A stretch of 64,000 bases of DNA from Notospermus geniculatus (Eukaryota > Nemertea > Pilidiophora > Heteronemertea > Lineidae), in NCBI GenBank assembly GCA_002633025.1, contig NMRB01000481.1, positions 50,548 through 114,547 on the forward strand. The letters are read 5' to 3'. Within the stretch, counting starts at the first letter, position 1. The number at the start of each line of letters is the position of its first letter. Under the pieces are notes generated by a model. The model was given only the letters and a program-made list of their open reading frames with translations. It was not told where the DNA came from and did no database searches. Below are positions 1 through 13,300 of this stretch, piece by piece. The position numbers and the translations under genes are program-made.

Positions 1-1261
1 TGAGAGTAACCCGAAAGATACCCGCTTGGCAGAAAGCAGCTTTGCTGGTGACAAGCCATCAACTTTAATGACCACTCCCCTTTTGATGTCTTTTGATGCT
101 TTTGTTGGATATTTAGAGATCGTTCTACTTCATCAATCGGCTTACGTTAAGTCCATCACCTGTCGCGACAGGACGTGATCCTTTATATGTTACTTGAGTC
201 AATCCAATCAAGGTGGTTTGGAACGACCAATTTATCAGACCACTTTAGAAGAGACGGTCGTCTCATAGAAATGGCAAAGCTCCTTTTTCAATAGGACTCG
301 TCAGATCCGAGATGGGGGAACACGCTCGTCAGCCGATCGATTGTTCAGGTCAAAGGTGTGTCCGTTGAGGAGAATATCCGATTTTTATGTATACATGTAG
401 TCGAAAGCTGAAGGACCCCGTCGTCGGCATTTTGTGATCATAATCCTCCATCTGTTCACACCATTCAATTGAAGGAGTGATGACCTGGTCAAATTCCTAT
501 CGGTAGCCAAGAGGAACTGACCAAAATCCGTTTTGATTCCAAGGTAGCATGTGGAGTGCGGAGTTAGCTTTCCGTCGCATTTTCTCGACGTTCATTCCAA
601 CCTTTATCACTAACCACAACAGCTGCCTGTATACAGTGGCAACATTTTTCCAACATTTGAACAACATTCCTAATCCTAAGCAACACGATCTTTTGACCAT
701 GCACTTGCCACAATTTATTTTGCAACATTTGATCAACTTGTTGAAAAAATCATTTCCGCTGTTCACTCTAGACAGCCTTATTTCCTCCTGTCCATGGTTA
801 TTTGCTGTTCTATGGGGGCCTGGGGATGGGGGTCTCGATGAACGCGTTTCATTTTTCGATGATGATGGATTATAGCCTCGTGACACAAAATGGCTGTCTC
901 GCTCTCCTCCCTCTTACTTCCGGTTCCGGTGTAGCAGTAAAAAGTGTCCCCCAGTAAAAAGTGTCCGCTTCCATTGTTGAACGACGGATTAAGGTGCATG
1001 GTTATAGAAACCAATCGCCAGATATTAGATTGTAACAATAGGATCATTTGTTCCCAGGACAGTTTTTCCTAGGACAATCTTTCCTTTCACACTTCTGTTC
1101 CCATCTCCGCAGAAAGCGCGGGAATTTTAAAATATGCTGGAGGGTATACAACAATGGTGTTGTTATTCTGAATGTTGGAAAAATGATGTTTGGAAAAGTT
1201 TGCCAGTGTACAAATACCTTTTTTGTTAGAAAACGTAAAATAAAAACACGGTGGTACTTAC
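1..1261. other. Intron and left edge; one MITE copy
   Basis: This should be intron 4 of the relaxin-receptor-like gene, since its LRR exons are missing. I read the minus strand for an LxxLxLxxN pattern next to splice sites and found none. The only structured item is a MITE-like repeat at about 926-1092, related to copies at 34763-35191 and 20500-20679. Overlapping ORFs at 497-886 and 549-875 on both strands look like chance. Confidence 0.5.
926..1092. repeat. MITE-like repeat, ccggtgta family (copy 1)
   Basis: The copy begins ccggtgtagcag and ends near ctttcacac. Inside it has aaaaagtgtcc, a ttgttgaacgacgga segment and ttgtaacaataggatca. The same order of blocks appears at 34763-35191, where a second element is inserted, and in more diverged form at 20500-20679. 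Ends reading ggtgta...tacacc are typical of a non-autonomous DNA transposon. No coding capacity. Confidence 0.65.
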
Positions 1262-1370
1262 AGCACTGTGGTGTTTGGCGGTATCTTCTCTGGTACTTCA
1301 TTCAGTCCCCTGTTGTTGCAGTAAAGGCGTGTACCCTTGCAGTCGCAGATGGCCGGCGGGTCTTGAAGAG
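1262..1370 (-). CDS. RXFP1/2-like: LRR N-terminal cap exon
   Basis: A 109 nt exon has a pyrimidine-rich acceptor (ccttttag) and a gtaagt donor; it enters in phase 1 and leaves in phase 2. It encodes ...[19 protein letters not shown] followed by [13 protein letters not shown], a standard LRR N-cap: C-x-C-x6-C, then a first LRR strand. With the Cys closing the linker exon the full cap pattern is C-x8-C-x-C-x6-C. The phase 2 exit is the one used by the 72 nt LRR exons of LGR genes. A next exon of that type is expected to the left of the window. Confidence 0.85.
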
Positions 1371-4300
1371 CTAAAAGGACGGCAAAGAAAAATATTATTT
1401 GCACCAAGTTAGCTTATTTTTATCACGGGTGGAGAAAATCCGGCGGGTGAAAAGTACCATGATTAGATACTAAAGTGGGCGATACTTTTTTTCCAACATA
1501 TTGTCCCTGCATCGGTCAGACGGAAGCTTGGTAGACACGGTCGCGGGATGGCTTTTCGTGCCAAGCTTGCAATTATCATCACAGGGGTCACTGAGAGTGG
1601 CTGTCGGCGAAGACCAATCATTTTTTAAGCAGGAAATTCCTGCAAGTAATTGCAAGGAGGATGCCTGGACATGTTTGTTTGGCACATGGTAGGATATCCG
1701 CTCTCTTCATAGGTACCATTTGCGGAGGTCGGGAGTCTGTCGAGAAAATGGGCCTCCCTTTGATCCGAATACCGAATAAGGTAAAGTGGTACAAATCTAG
1801 CCCCTGAGTGGAAAAATGGCCAGCATTGCAAGCAGATGTATACTCACGGGGCTGAATTGTACCACTTTACCTTACCTATTGCATTTTGGCAACGTTTCCT
1901 TCCGTCGCCATTTTCGTCTATATCTTATTGATCGATTCTCTCTGGTTAATTATCGAAGATTTTTCATCCGACAGGGTGGAATCGACCCGCCAGCAGGCAC
2001 AGGTTGCTCTGCCATCGGTATTTTGATGGGATCGAATCGGTGAAGCAAATGTTTACGTCATCGAGTTAATAGAGCTTGTCGTCTGCTCCAACGAATGATC
2101 GATTGCGTCCTAAACGCTGAAGTGGCATCGACCGAAATCGCCTTGACATTTTCAAGCGTTAATAGCGGAAATGTGTTTCTTTCCGAGGACATTGATTCCT
2201 GTCACACCTGTCTTCTATCCTAGCTATACTGGGGGACTTTTTCAGTGTTTCGCAAAGTTTAGGCATCGCAAACATGATTCTGCGTGGTTGTCCAAAAAAC
2301 CTAACAATTTCTCCAAACAAACCTACAAAAACCGTTTAACACGTTAGTTCTAATCCAGCATCGACGGTTGCTTTAGACCTAAAATTACTGGTGTAGCCTA
2401 CATTTATACACACAGAAAAAAAAACTGTGGTTTGAATGTAAGTAACAGGAGTGATTCACCATACATAACACAATTATGAACGAACAACTGGAAGTAAAAA
2501 TATGAAAGCGAAAGTGTGATTGAAGACGTATTTTTTCAGATGTCGACATTTCGCAGGGACACCCGGCTTCCTCAGGACAGTTAAGTTACATTCAGTAAGA
2601 TGATGGTCGCACTGGCGAGGTGAAAAGTTAAAGCTAGACTGAAGGTAGTAAAATTAATGGTCAATTCCACTCAGTGGAGCTGTTCATTATTGATGTAGAG
2701 GGATAAGAGTCAAGTACGAAATGCTAAACCGGAAAAGGCTAAACTAATAAGACTAAGAGGAAGTAGAAGAGCAGGTCATAATGGTTGTCAGTCTCACGAC
2801 TTCCCCATCAAGCTTAAGAAATTGGCCGGCATCTCTCGAGGCCAACCTGTCATGCCCGGTGCTGTTCAGTATGGTCGTCGTAATGACCAGGAACCCTGGG
2901 AGGAATTCCTAAAGGATCTGCGAAATGATTACCCGATCGCGTCCCTGGTTAGAGTTCCTGTCAGCATCATTTCTGGTAGCCATAATCCAAAAGGAAGACA
3001 TTAATGTCTTCCGTGTAGAGACATGGTCAGATATTACCACTGACGGTGGTTTCGGGTGTCCACCTTTCATTGCTTTAGAAAGGCTGACGGCAGAATTAAG
3101 CCGACACGTATCCCCCTGATGTACTTCTGGTCAGGGGTAATCAGGTAACTGAAACCCCCGCTTGAACGATCTGCGAACTGGTCAAAGCTGGACCCCGAGA
3201 GATGAAAGTGCGAAATAGTAAATAATGTATTGCCTCAAGTAAGTAGCATTTCGACACTTTCCTTGTGACGTCGCTAAAACCTAGCGTCCACTAGGGCGCG
3301 GATAAGACGCGGAACGCAAGTTTAGCAATTCCGCATTCATTCCGCAACCTCTCCGCATATTCTTGAAAGACTCCGTTCACTGTCTTTATCATTCCTAAGC
3401 AGTTCCCGGCATTTCCGCACGTTCGGGAGAGGGCGAAATTTCCGCATCCAAATTTTGATCGAGACCAAAATTTCGACGCGGAAATGACCTTCCCGACACC
3501 TTCGGCAACTTGTCTGCATTGTCGTGCGGACATCGTCAGGACATCCCGCCTTTCTGTAACACTTCTGCAAACACTCCTGAAAGCTTCCGCTGTGCGGGCA
3601 GCTTCGCGAAGGCAAGCAGAAGCCACGCGGACTGTTTCAGGAAAGCGCGGAGCCGATGCAGATCAAAATAAGCGAGTGCGCGAAGCCGTCAAGACACTTT
3701 GCGGACAAGACACGGAAAGGTCAACAGGTTGCTGCGTGNTCACAAAACACTGTCGATATTTCTGCAGGGTTGAAACTTGAGCTTCGTTGGAACACCTCCA
3801 CATTGGCCGATTTCTTTTCCTAACTTTTTATTAAAACTATAGCCAGAGTCATTTTCTATCTTCTGTCTTAATAGTGGACACTGGGCTCACGATCTGACAT
3901 CTCTTTTTCCACTTGGGGTGCACATTTTCATTGGTGCTTGGATGGACAATGGGCCAACCCTATATGATGCATGTGACCTACAGTGCATTGTGCTTCTGCT
4001 GGCGGTGGCCTACTCGCACTGACCTGAGTAAGTGACATACTGTACATGTAACTTGTACAGTACATGTATTACTCTGGCAAAAATTAGGTCGGGCGATTTT
4101 TTTTTACTATGGAGACATGTACACTCGTCCCAGTGTTCAGTTGGCCATAGGTATAACCCTACTAAACACTGGAATGATTGGCGCCAAAAGTGAAGGATCG
4201 TCAATAGACGGCGCTTTTGACGAGGAATCCAATGAGCCATCATTACAGCTTTAACCGACACCGCCGTAACACATTTTCTGATTGGCTAAGATACATGTAC

Positions 4301-7300
4301 GTGTTCAAAATGGACATTGTCTATTCATATTCACGGCAGATTCCAGATTCCAAGCGAGAATTCCCCGAATCGGACAGCTAACGCCGTCTGTTAGTCCTAC
4401 TTAGAGGATGGCATCAACTGAAGCAGTTTCAGAGCGCCGGTAACACAGTGGGTAGCGGTTTGAAAAGGCGGGAGGAGTTTAGGAGACATGGTGGTGAAAG
4501 TGAAACGACTGACGTTGGTAGATGCCCCCAATGTCGACAACATCGTCATCGTGTTTGCGGGCAGCATGGTCTGTTTCCCGCTGATTGCATTCGATATATA
4601 CTGATCGGCGTTTGCCGTACCCCAATGTCACATTCATTGACTCGCATGTATCTTTATATCACTAGAGCGCTGCCGGGGGGACTTGCGTGAGTCCGGACAG
4701 CACGTTTGGGAAATCCAATCGTCGCTTCATCAAAGCATCCATTACGCCAACGAAAGCAGCCTCCTAATGAAACTAGCGCTTAATCATCAGGTTCCTGATT
4801 AGCAATGATAATTCGATTAGGCCTACAGGTGCAATTTTCGGGAAGGGGTGAGGGCACTGCTAATGACTGCGATCGTCTGTTTACGGAATAGTTGTGAGGT
4901 TTCGCAAATCTGACGAAACACGAAGTACGAAATACGAAATTCAACTTCATTTCCAGGACCTAATGTATTTCTGGAGATGGTTGCTACCACAAATGTCCCT
5001 GCTGCCAGTGCGTCTTTAGCATATCACGTACATGTAAGACCGAGAGAGTTATGGTACATCTTGAATTTTTTTTTTTTAATTTCCACTTCGTATCTACGAA
5101 GTCGAAACGAAAGATAAATTTCAAAATTTAATATACACCGTATCTGTCTAACGTTATACGCTTAAAGACGCCCTTGCAGCAGGCGATATTTGTGATACCA
5201 ACCATCTCCTGAAATATATTACGTCATTGAAATGAAGTCCAATTTCGTATTTGGTACTTCGTGTTTCGTCAGATTTGCGAAACCTCGCTATTGTCCTCGC
5301 CAGGTCGACCGAGTTCAAACCCAAACAGCTATATCAAAAGATATTTAATCGCATAAACCATGAAATCCCCAAAAAGCTCGGAAAAGACGCCAAGAAGAGA
5401 CTTGGCGGATTTGGGCCTTGATCGTTGATAGTGGTACGTGACTGCATGTATCTCATACGAAATCAACACAAAAAAGTAGAAAATTATCCGGCTATTCACT
5501 ATCATCAATTACCTCGCATAGATTCCTAGCTGAGCTACGGATATCTTTGACGTACAATATTAGATTTCGGTCTCCAATTAACCCGGAGGAGATAACTTAA
5601 GGGAAGTAATTTGAAAGCTCTCTCAAAGCCACTGCCAATAGATTTCACACTGGCCTTAATTCAATGAAGCATTGATTAATGAAGCTTTGATTAGAGCGAA
5701 GAAAAAGGCATTGGTGCGGTTAATCAAGACGAGGAACGATATCATTCTGTTATTGATCACTTTCAGTCTAAGATGCTTGATTGGGCTGTTTGCACTATAG
5801 TCCTTTTTAAAGTGTGTAGGTTGCTTGACCAAAACTACAGCTGTTTTTTTCAAATCCCATCGAAGAAATTTCCCGATTATTTTAATCTAGCTTGTTTGAC
5901 CACAGCACCTGGTTTTTCCTACTTCCGTTCAAGAAATTTTGCAATTCTTTTCATCTAGTTTTTTCACCACAACAACTGTTGTTTGTGGATTCCAGCGACG
6001 AGAATTTTACAATCTTTCAATGAAAGTTGCTTGACCACAACAACATTGTTTCAGTGCAAGTTGGTTGTCCACAAGAACTATTGTTTATTGATTCCACCGA
6101 AGATATTTCACAATTCTATTAGTGAGTGTACATAGGTTGCTTTTGTATGACCACAACAGGTATTGTTCAGTGATTCGACCGAAGAAATTTCACAATTCTA
6201 TTAGTGAGTGTAGGTTGCTTTTGTATGACCACAACAGCTATTGTTCAGTGATTCCACCGAAGAAATTTCACAATTCTATCAGTGAGTGTAGGTTGCTTTT
6301 TTATGACCACAATAGCTAATTGTTTAGTGATTCCACCGAAGAAATTCCACAATTCTTTTAGTGCAGGTTGCTAACCACAACAGTAATGTTTCTTGATTCC
6401 ATCAAAGAAATTTCGCCATTCTTTTAGTGCAAGTTGCATGACAACAAAAGTTGTTGTTTACTGATTTCACCAAAGAGATTTCGCAATTCTTTCAGTATAG
6501 GTTGCTTGACTACAACGGCTCTTTTTGTTCCTCCACTGAACTTTGCAATTCACAGTTTTGAATTGAGAACAGCTAGATCCGGTGTTCTGGGCATTTGAAA
6601 TCTTGTTTTTAACTCTCCGCAGCTCATCCTGCGGAAAATGGTGTTGCTTCCGGCCGATATTGTTATCGGCCATGCGGTTACAGACTCAGGATGCGGATGA
6701 AGTATACATCTAAAGGCAGGAGATGGAACGATTGAGAATGCCAATGGCCACTTTATTGTTTGGCTGAAACTCAAAAACAGAGAAACATCATGTTTATCAT
6801 TGTCATCGCAGTTTAAGCCGACGACTTTTTGTTGGGAGGCATTGGCAAAAGGGGAGATTGAAAAATGTTGAACACCTGGACTAACTAGACCGGTTTCCGC
6901 GTTCGCCACCTGTTTCCACGGGCTTTGGCCACTAGTTGCAATCTCTCTATCGGGCTTTTCCTGATTTTCCAACATCTCTCCTGACTCTATTGCTGGTAAA
7001 TAACTTTTGCCAGTATACAGTGAGTTTGAAAATAGAAACAAAGATTAGATTTGTGACGGCATTCTGATATGATTGGATCAGATATGGAAATAATCATGAT
7101 TGATTGCGAATTCGCCGGTTAATAAGATCAGAGATATTTTGCCTCAAGGCATCAATGTGAGCGTACTAACGAACCATTTATCAAAATTATGAAAGTAAAA
7201 TCATTTTTGATTTGAATCATGAATTCAATGACGGCCTACTTCATCTCTCTTCCTTCAAATTGTACTTCTACATGTACAATGTAGGTAGGCGATTACGAAT

Positions 7301-10300
7301 TAGTACATCTAATGAGCAGGTGTTGGTAGGAGATTTTCATTTTTATGTTCGCTAATTAGTTTAATTGTATAAAGATTGCTGTCGATAAATCCAGACATGC
7401 CAGCGGCAAGAAATCACACATGATAAAAACTGCAGACCTGATTATGTAGGATATTCCAGCGTGAAAGCAAAAAACCGTAAAAAATATCCGTCGATATTTT
7501 TCGATGATTTAAAAACTTGTTGCAGAAAAAAATACATTAACAAACTCCTGTCCATATAATGAACAGAAAACAGATATGACATTTTTTGTTACCGACCCGG
7601 ATATTTACCTAGGGGTACCTATCCTACTAAACTGGCCCGTTGATGCACCTGACGCCTTGAAATTCAAAATGGAAATGCTGCCGTGGCCTAACGGACCAGC
7701 CAACACACAGAATGAATAGCTGTTATTCAACTTGTCAATATCATGATATCAAAATAGGAAATTTTGATGAGATACAATAATATACAACGTAACACATCCA
7801 GAAATCTAAGCCAGCAGCACTCCAGACGATCGGCTGTTTAACGCCAGGTGTGGGTGTGCGCTGGACGGAGATGCGTGGAATCTTCTCACCGGTGATGTTG
7901 CCCATTTTATTTGTCAAACAATACCAAACCCGACATTGCCTCGTCTGCGGTGGGTGGCGAGAAGATCGTTGACGGAATGATCGCTTGGGATATCGCCTGA
8001 TGTCCTACTGGCTTTATAGTGTCGATTATCCATCTAGAATAACCTCAGGCTTCAGACATAGTTAGATTAATATACGAGTATGAAATCGAAAAATTACGGT
8101 GCGAGCCGGTAATTCCTATTGTATCATGTTACCCACAGACTGCACGTAGGTGTCGGATGCGATGAGATTGCTTAATGTATAGTTCCCCCTTAGGCTGTCC
8201 ATATATACGTATGTTTCCGGAAGCAGACACCGCGACTAAGTCGTGTCTGCACCCAATTATGGGAAGACCATGAGGCCTGATTGGCTTGAACTACTTCCTT
8301 TTCCTAATCCGGCGCCAGTATCCTCGGAATTGACTTTCGGCGTCTTCGGACGATATGGCGTCCACCACACCTTCCTCTCGGTAGGTGTGGTACCGGGGAA
8401 GAAATGGCGGCAATTCTCTACGAAAGATTGCAATGATTTCTGGGACTATATTTAATCAAGACATCAGGTGCTACATACACTCGTCCCCAGTGTTCAGTTG
8501 GCCATAGGTACATGTATACATGTAGACCCACCAAACACTGGCAAATTTTCAAATTCAAATTGACATGATTGGCGCCAAAACTGAACTTACCACAGGCATC
8601 TTTCTCCGTCTCACGATCGGCATCGGGACGTTTACGATACCGCCTATTCCAATACTCATCGTCAAACTTATCTCCTGAAAAAATATTAAGTGCAAAAAGT
8701 GAACGAAATTTATTTTACGTCGGAAAGCCAAACAAGTGTAACATTTATATGTTTCAGCGTTTCCGTCAGTGAATGTTCCCCTCACTGTATACTTCTCAGT
8801 CTCAGTCATGGTCTATATCGGTCTATTGTCACTACGTTCCCAATACAAAGAAGGAAAACACTGAAAAGCGGGGAACATTTGTATATGTTACACCGTCATT
8901 TTTTTAAAGAGAGCCCCCAGAAATCTATCTACGCCATACCACCTCTCAGATTTTCCTTAGTGTGTATTTAGTCTTTTTCTTTCGTTGCCTTGAAGGTACG
9001 ATACATGGTAAAGGTTTGCAATAGTTCGGGAGAAAAAGTGATCTTGTGGTTTTTTGTTCGGCCTCGCCGTGGGGATAAGTGTTCGCTCGACTTCCGAAAT
9101 CAGCCGATTCACCGTGTCAACAATGGAAAAAAAATACTACAGCGTTTTGTTGCCTTCCACAACTAAAGAACAGTGTATAGATAAACAACAATGTTTTTTA
9201 GTGGTGTAAAAGTGGCAACAAATCAAATGTCAAATCAAAACTCACGTATATGTAGAAAACAAGAAGAATAAGGCGGGGATACCCAACAACAAGCCAGTGA
9301 AACTCTTGCCCCAAGAAGATTGCAAAGTTATAAAGGGCCTGCAGCATGAGTTAAGACAATATTATCCGTATTTTGGCCGTAACACCGTGCAAAAGATGCG
9401 CAAATGAGGATGACTGGACCTCCAGACATCCGGTAAAGCATCTCCGGCGTTTCCCCGTTGTTTTCTCTGGGAGTGATGATGATGCATTGTATAACTAAGA
9501 GTCTATAATGGTGTATTCAAACAATGGAATCCTTGGCATTGTTCCACAGATGGGTTTGCCATTAGAATCTCCTTTTACATGTATCCAAAGAAGAAACAAC
9601 AAAATTGACACACAAGGTGATAAATACAAATGTATCAAGAAGTCAACTTCCAAAAACTTGCGAATTTTCGACCCCAACCGGGGTCTTCCTCAGGCACTTT
9701 TCAGTTGGAGAGACCAGAAAAGATTTTACATGTAGACAGATTATCTAGACGCAATTGTGCGCTTGCAAAAGAAACAACGAGTTCTATGAAAGTAAGTTGT
9801 GAGTGTGTGTTGCCCGGGGATATTCGCTTTGCATCATAACTACCGGAATACTTTGCCGAAGTTTATGGAAAGTTATACGGAAGAGCCTAAAGCGGGAAAT
9901 GCCCGAAACATTGTTTCGAATCGGAAGAAAATACTCCGCTTTTCACTTACTATTGGTCGTAACGACAATCGCTTGCAGTATATAGCCAGGCCTAAAAGGC
10001 ATCTCGAGAATGTCAGAGGTTCTTAGCACTACGCTCCTTTCTAAACTGCACACAAAGTACATTGTATGCGCTGTCGGAGGGCTGACAAAGAACCCCAAAC
10101 TCGTACCCACAGATTACCGGGTAGTTAACGGCGCTCGCCCGAGGTTGGATGTCGCTCCACTAATCTCTGGAGACTGCTGGGTACTTCACGCAGTTCGTGC
10201 GATTTGTAGCATATGCAATTTTAGACTGCAGACGCATTGAAATAATTGCAGTGTGACATAGCCTACTATACACAAAACTGTGACGTACATGTACGCGTGT

Positions 10301-13300
10301 CTTGGAAACCCCGAAGTAGTCCGTTGCAGTCTCCAGAGGCTAGTGGAGCGACATCCAACCTCGGCCAAGCGTAACTAATCTCTGGGTACGAGATTGCAAG
10401 GGACCCCCAGACTCTAAACCCCCACTTACCTGTCCCATTCCTGAAGTTGCAACTTCAGGAANNNNNNNNNNNNNNNNNNNNNNNNNNNNNNNNNNNNNNN
10501 NNNNNNNNNNNTCCATGGAAAAAATGACCAAATCCTCAGTTGAAGATATAGCACGCCGTCATTCTTTACCCCCACCCCATTATCTTCAACTTAGGGCTTA
10601 GTCATTTCTTCGAGTTCAGGAATGGGACAGGTACATGTAAGTGGGAGTTTAGAAAGGTACGGTGCCGACGTACGTGCTGGCGTCTCAGGGCTTTGTGAAA
10701 CTCTCTATTACACGTACATACATCGTAATTTTCAAGAACGCGTACATACATGTACCTGAGAGATTAATTTAAATATCATCTGTACTCACGGCAGTTGAGT
10801 TCATCCAGTCCACCCTCGCAGTCAACATGGCCGTCACAAATCGATGATCGCGGCAGGCACCTTTTCTTCTTACCACACGAGTAGATTTTTCCCGGGCAAA
10901 AGTGCAGTTCCGTGTCTGGCGAAATTCCTAAAAACAAAACGTCACAATCATGAAGAAAAAAAATTGGTTTGGCGAAAGAAGATGATGTGATATAAAACCG
11001 AAGGAATTTCCTTCTGGTATTGCTTTGACTGGTATAACTAACTAACGGGCTATTTTTGCCGGCTTTATCAGGCTTACTCAACTAGACTAACACCAAATTA
11101 CCCGATATTTTTGTCTGCGCACATCCGGCATTTCCTTTGTTGCCAAACGGAGCCCCCTTCTTAGAAAGGATTTCCGTCGCATTTTAGTCGTATGCCTTCA
11201 ATTCGGTTATTATTTATTAACGGTTCATCAAAAGGAAAATGACATCGGATGATGTCTTGTCTTGTCTTGAAGAAAGTCGTCTCTGCGGGACATAGAATTC
11301 GGAGCTAAGCAGTCACGAAGCCCAGATGTCGCAAAAGTACATCAATTAATTTAGAGATTCCTCTGTCTGAGCCGTTTTATTTAAAGTCTCTGTGAACACT
11401 GGCAACATTTTTCCAACATTTTCCCAACAAGCGTAGGCTAACAAGCGGCTTAAAACAGATCATGGAGTTGGCAGACATCGTCATAAGCCGTGATTACACT
11501 ACATAAATCCCCGGGTTTTTTGCGGTCACACCTATGAATTGCCGGGCTTCAGGAAACCCGTGTCTGAAAAACACGGGTTTCTGAAACACGGCAAGCTCGC
11601 GGTGCTTTTCGAAATCTCCGTGTTTTCGCTAGTTCTTTTCACGGCTACAGGTGGCGCAGCCATTAAATGACGTCGTTTTCGCGCCTCCAACAATGTGTGC
11701 CAATACAGAAATGACCGAAGAGTCAGTGCATGCAGCGCACCTGTCGCCGGGCTACTTAACTACAATGTCGTAGTGTCCATGACCTCTCCCCGGGCTTTTC
11801 GTACGCAAGGGTTTGACACGGGTCTGGAAAGAATCCTTCTATAATTGTAACAATAGGTGGATCATCGCGAAACCGGGCCATTGCGAAAACTCATTAAAAG
11901 GCAATAGGAGCTGTCAGTGAGTTGACCAATAGGTGTCACTACGGCCCAATTCAATGCATGTAGCGAACCCATTCATTCTTTATCGAGCACCAATCACGTG
12001 GATTTTCCTGTGAACTAGTCCGCTAGAACTTTGCAGCCATCTTTTGGCAATACGCGCGGCTGACTGCTCCTGTTGACTGTGAACACTCTGCTGTACCTCT
12101 CAGCATTACGGTCGGTGGGAATTTGCCGCAAAAAATTACCAATAAGACGAATAAATTACAGCTTAGAATCATCATCAGCACCAATTGATGGCAATATTAA
12201 TCACTATTTTCTCGCACGATGATGTTTTTTAGGCGCAACCAATCATTATTTGTCTCCCTGGCAGGAAAATTAACCGATTGAATATTAAGAGGAATTGATG
12301 AGGGTGTAATCGATGACAGGGTAAATGGCCAGGGAAATAGAACAGCGGTCTGAACCAAGTTCTCATCATTGTCCGAAAACCTGTCCTCATTTATTCTCAT
12401 CAATCTTTTAACCCTTGCACTGCTAAACTCATGGTTAAATGCGAAAATACATAAAAAGGGAAAAAAGGCCTTGAAAGTTCTTTTTTTCCATCAAATAAGT
12501 ACTCATCTGGTCGTTCTCATGGAAAGGTCCTCTATAAATGTCGACGTAAGGGGCTTTCTTCGCAAAAAATAACGTTAGCGGGACGATCTCATCCTGCTAG
12601 CGTTAACACTACATGTACATGTACATGTAGGCCTACTGTACATGTACACATGTATATGTATGTTACTTTTATTTTTTACACTGCAACGACATTAGGCCTA
12701 CGTCAGAAATGCTGCTAAAATGCAGTGAATAGCGTTAACGGAGCGATTTCTTAACTCTCGAATGTCATAAATGTCGAGATGAGCTCTTGATCCGAGGGAA
12801 AGGTCTGTACCACCTGACCGTAGGCTTAATGTATCATAATACCAAGCGAAAGGAACATGAGTCTCCGTGCCAGTCTTCCATCATTCGCTGCCTCCCGGTT
12901 CTTTTCTGGATCATTACGATTTTCTTGCGAAATTGCAGATCGTAAGAAGGCAATGGGAAGCAATTCATCACGAACTTCGGTGCAATTACATGTAGTTAGA
13001 TGCATACCGCTAAAGGGGAATGAGTCATCCATAAAGGTTACGTCAAGAGGTTTATACCAGGTTTCGTTTTTTTACAGTTTTCTTTGGTCTAACCGAGCTA
13101 TTACATTATCAGTAAGTTTGGCTGGTAAGATTAGAAGTTACTAACAACACTCGATACATTTTCTTGCGCGAGGCAGGTGAGCCTCGCAGGCAGGTGTAAC
13201 GTCTTTGAATGTTCCCCATTTTTAGTATTCCCCTACTATTGTTGGACGGAATGCTCAGCGACTTGACAATAGGAAACACAAAGAGGAACGTGTCGATCTA

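Larger units (their letters stand above)
1371..8590. other. Intron 3 of the relaxin-receptor-like gene
   Basis: These 7.2 kb separate the linker exon from the LRR cap exon. They contain an inverted repeat at 1775-1875, a GC-rich segment at about 3290-3700 with many tccgca words and one N (3739), an inverted-repeat element at 4896-5286, a 78 bp tandem array (5810-6535), and a dispersed repeat shared between about 4105-4215 and 8475-8585. A 163-codon minus-strand ORF at 6550-7041 has no recognisable domain. The rest shows nothing I can name. Confidence 0.6.
8675..10789. other. Intron 2 of the relaxin-receptor-like gene
   Basis: It holds a half copy of the cgaccccaaccggggtc repeat (about 9600-9711), two adjacent inverted-repeat elements (10131-10370 and 10412-10657) and a 50 bp assembly gap. 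No exon was recognised. Confidence 0.6.

Noticed and set aside
6550-7041. 163-codon minus-strand ORF in intron 3 of the receptor gene
   Set aside because: No domain; possible splice words inside do not fit the receptor phases, and the true linker exon is at 8591-8674.
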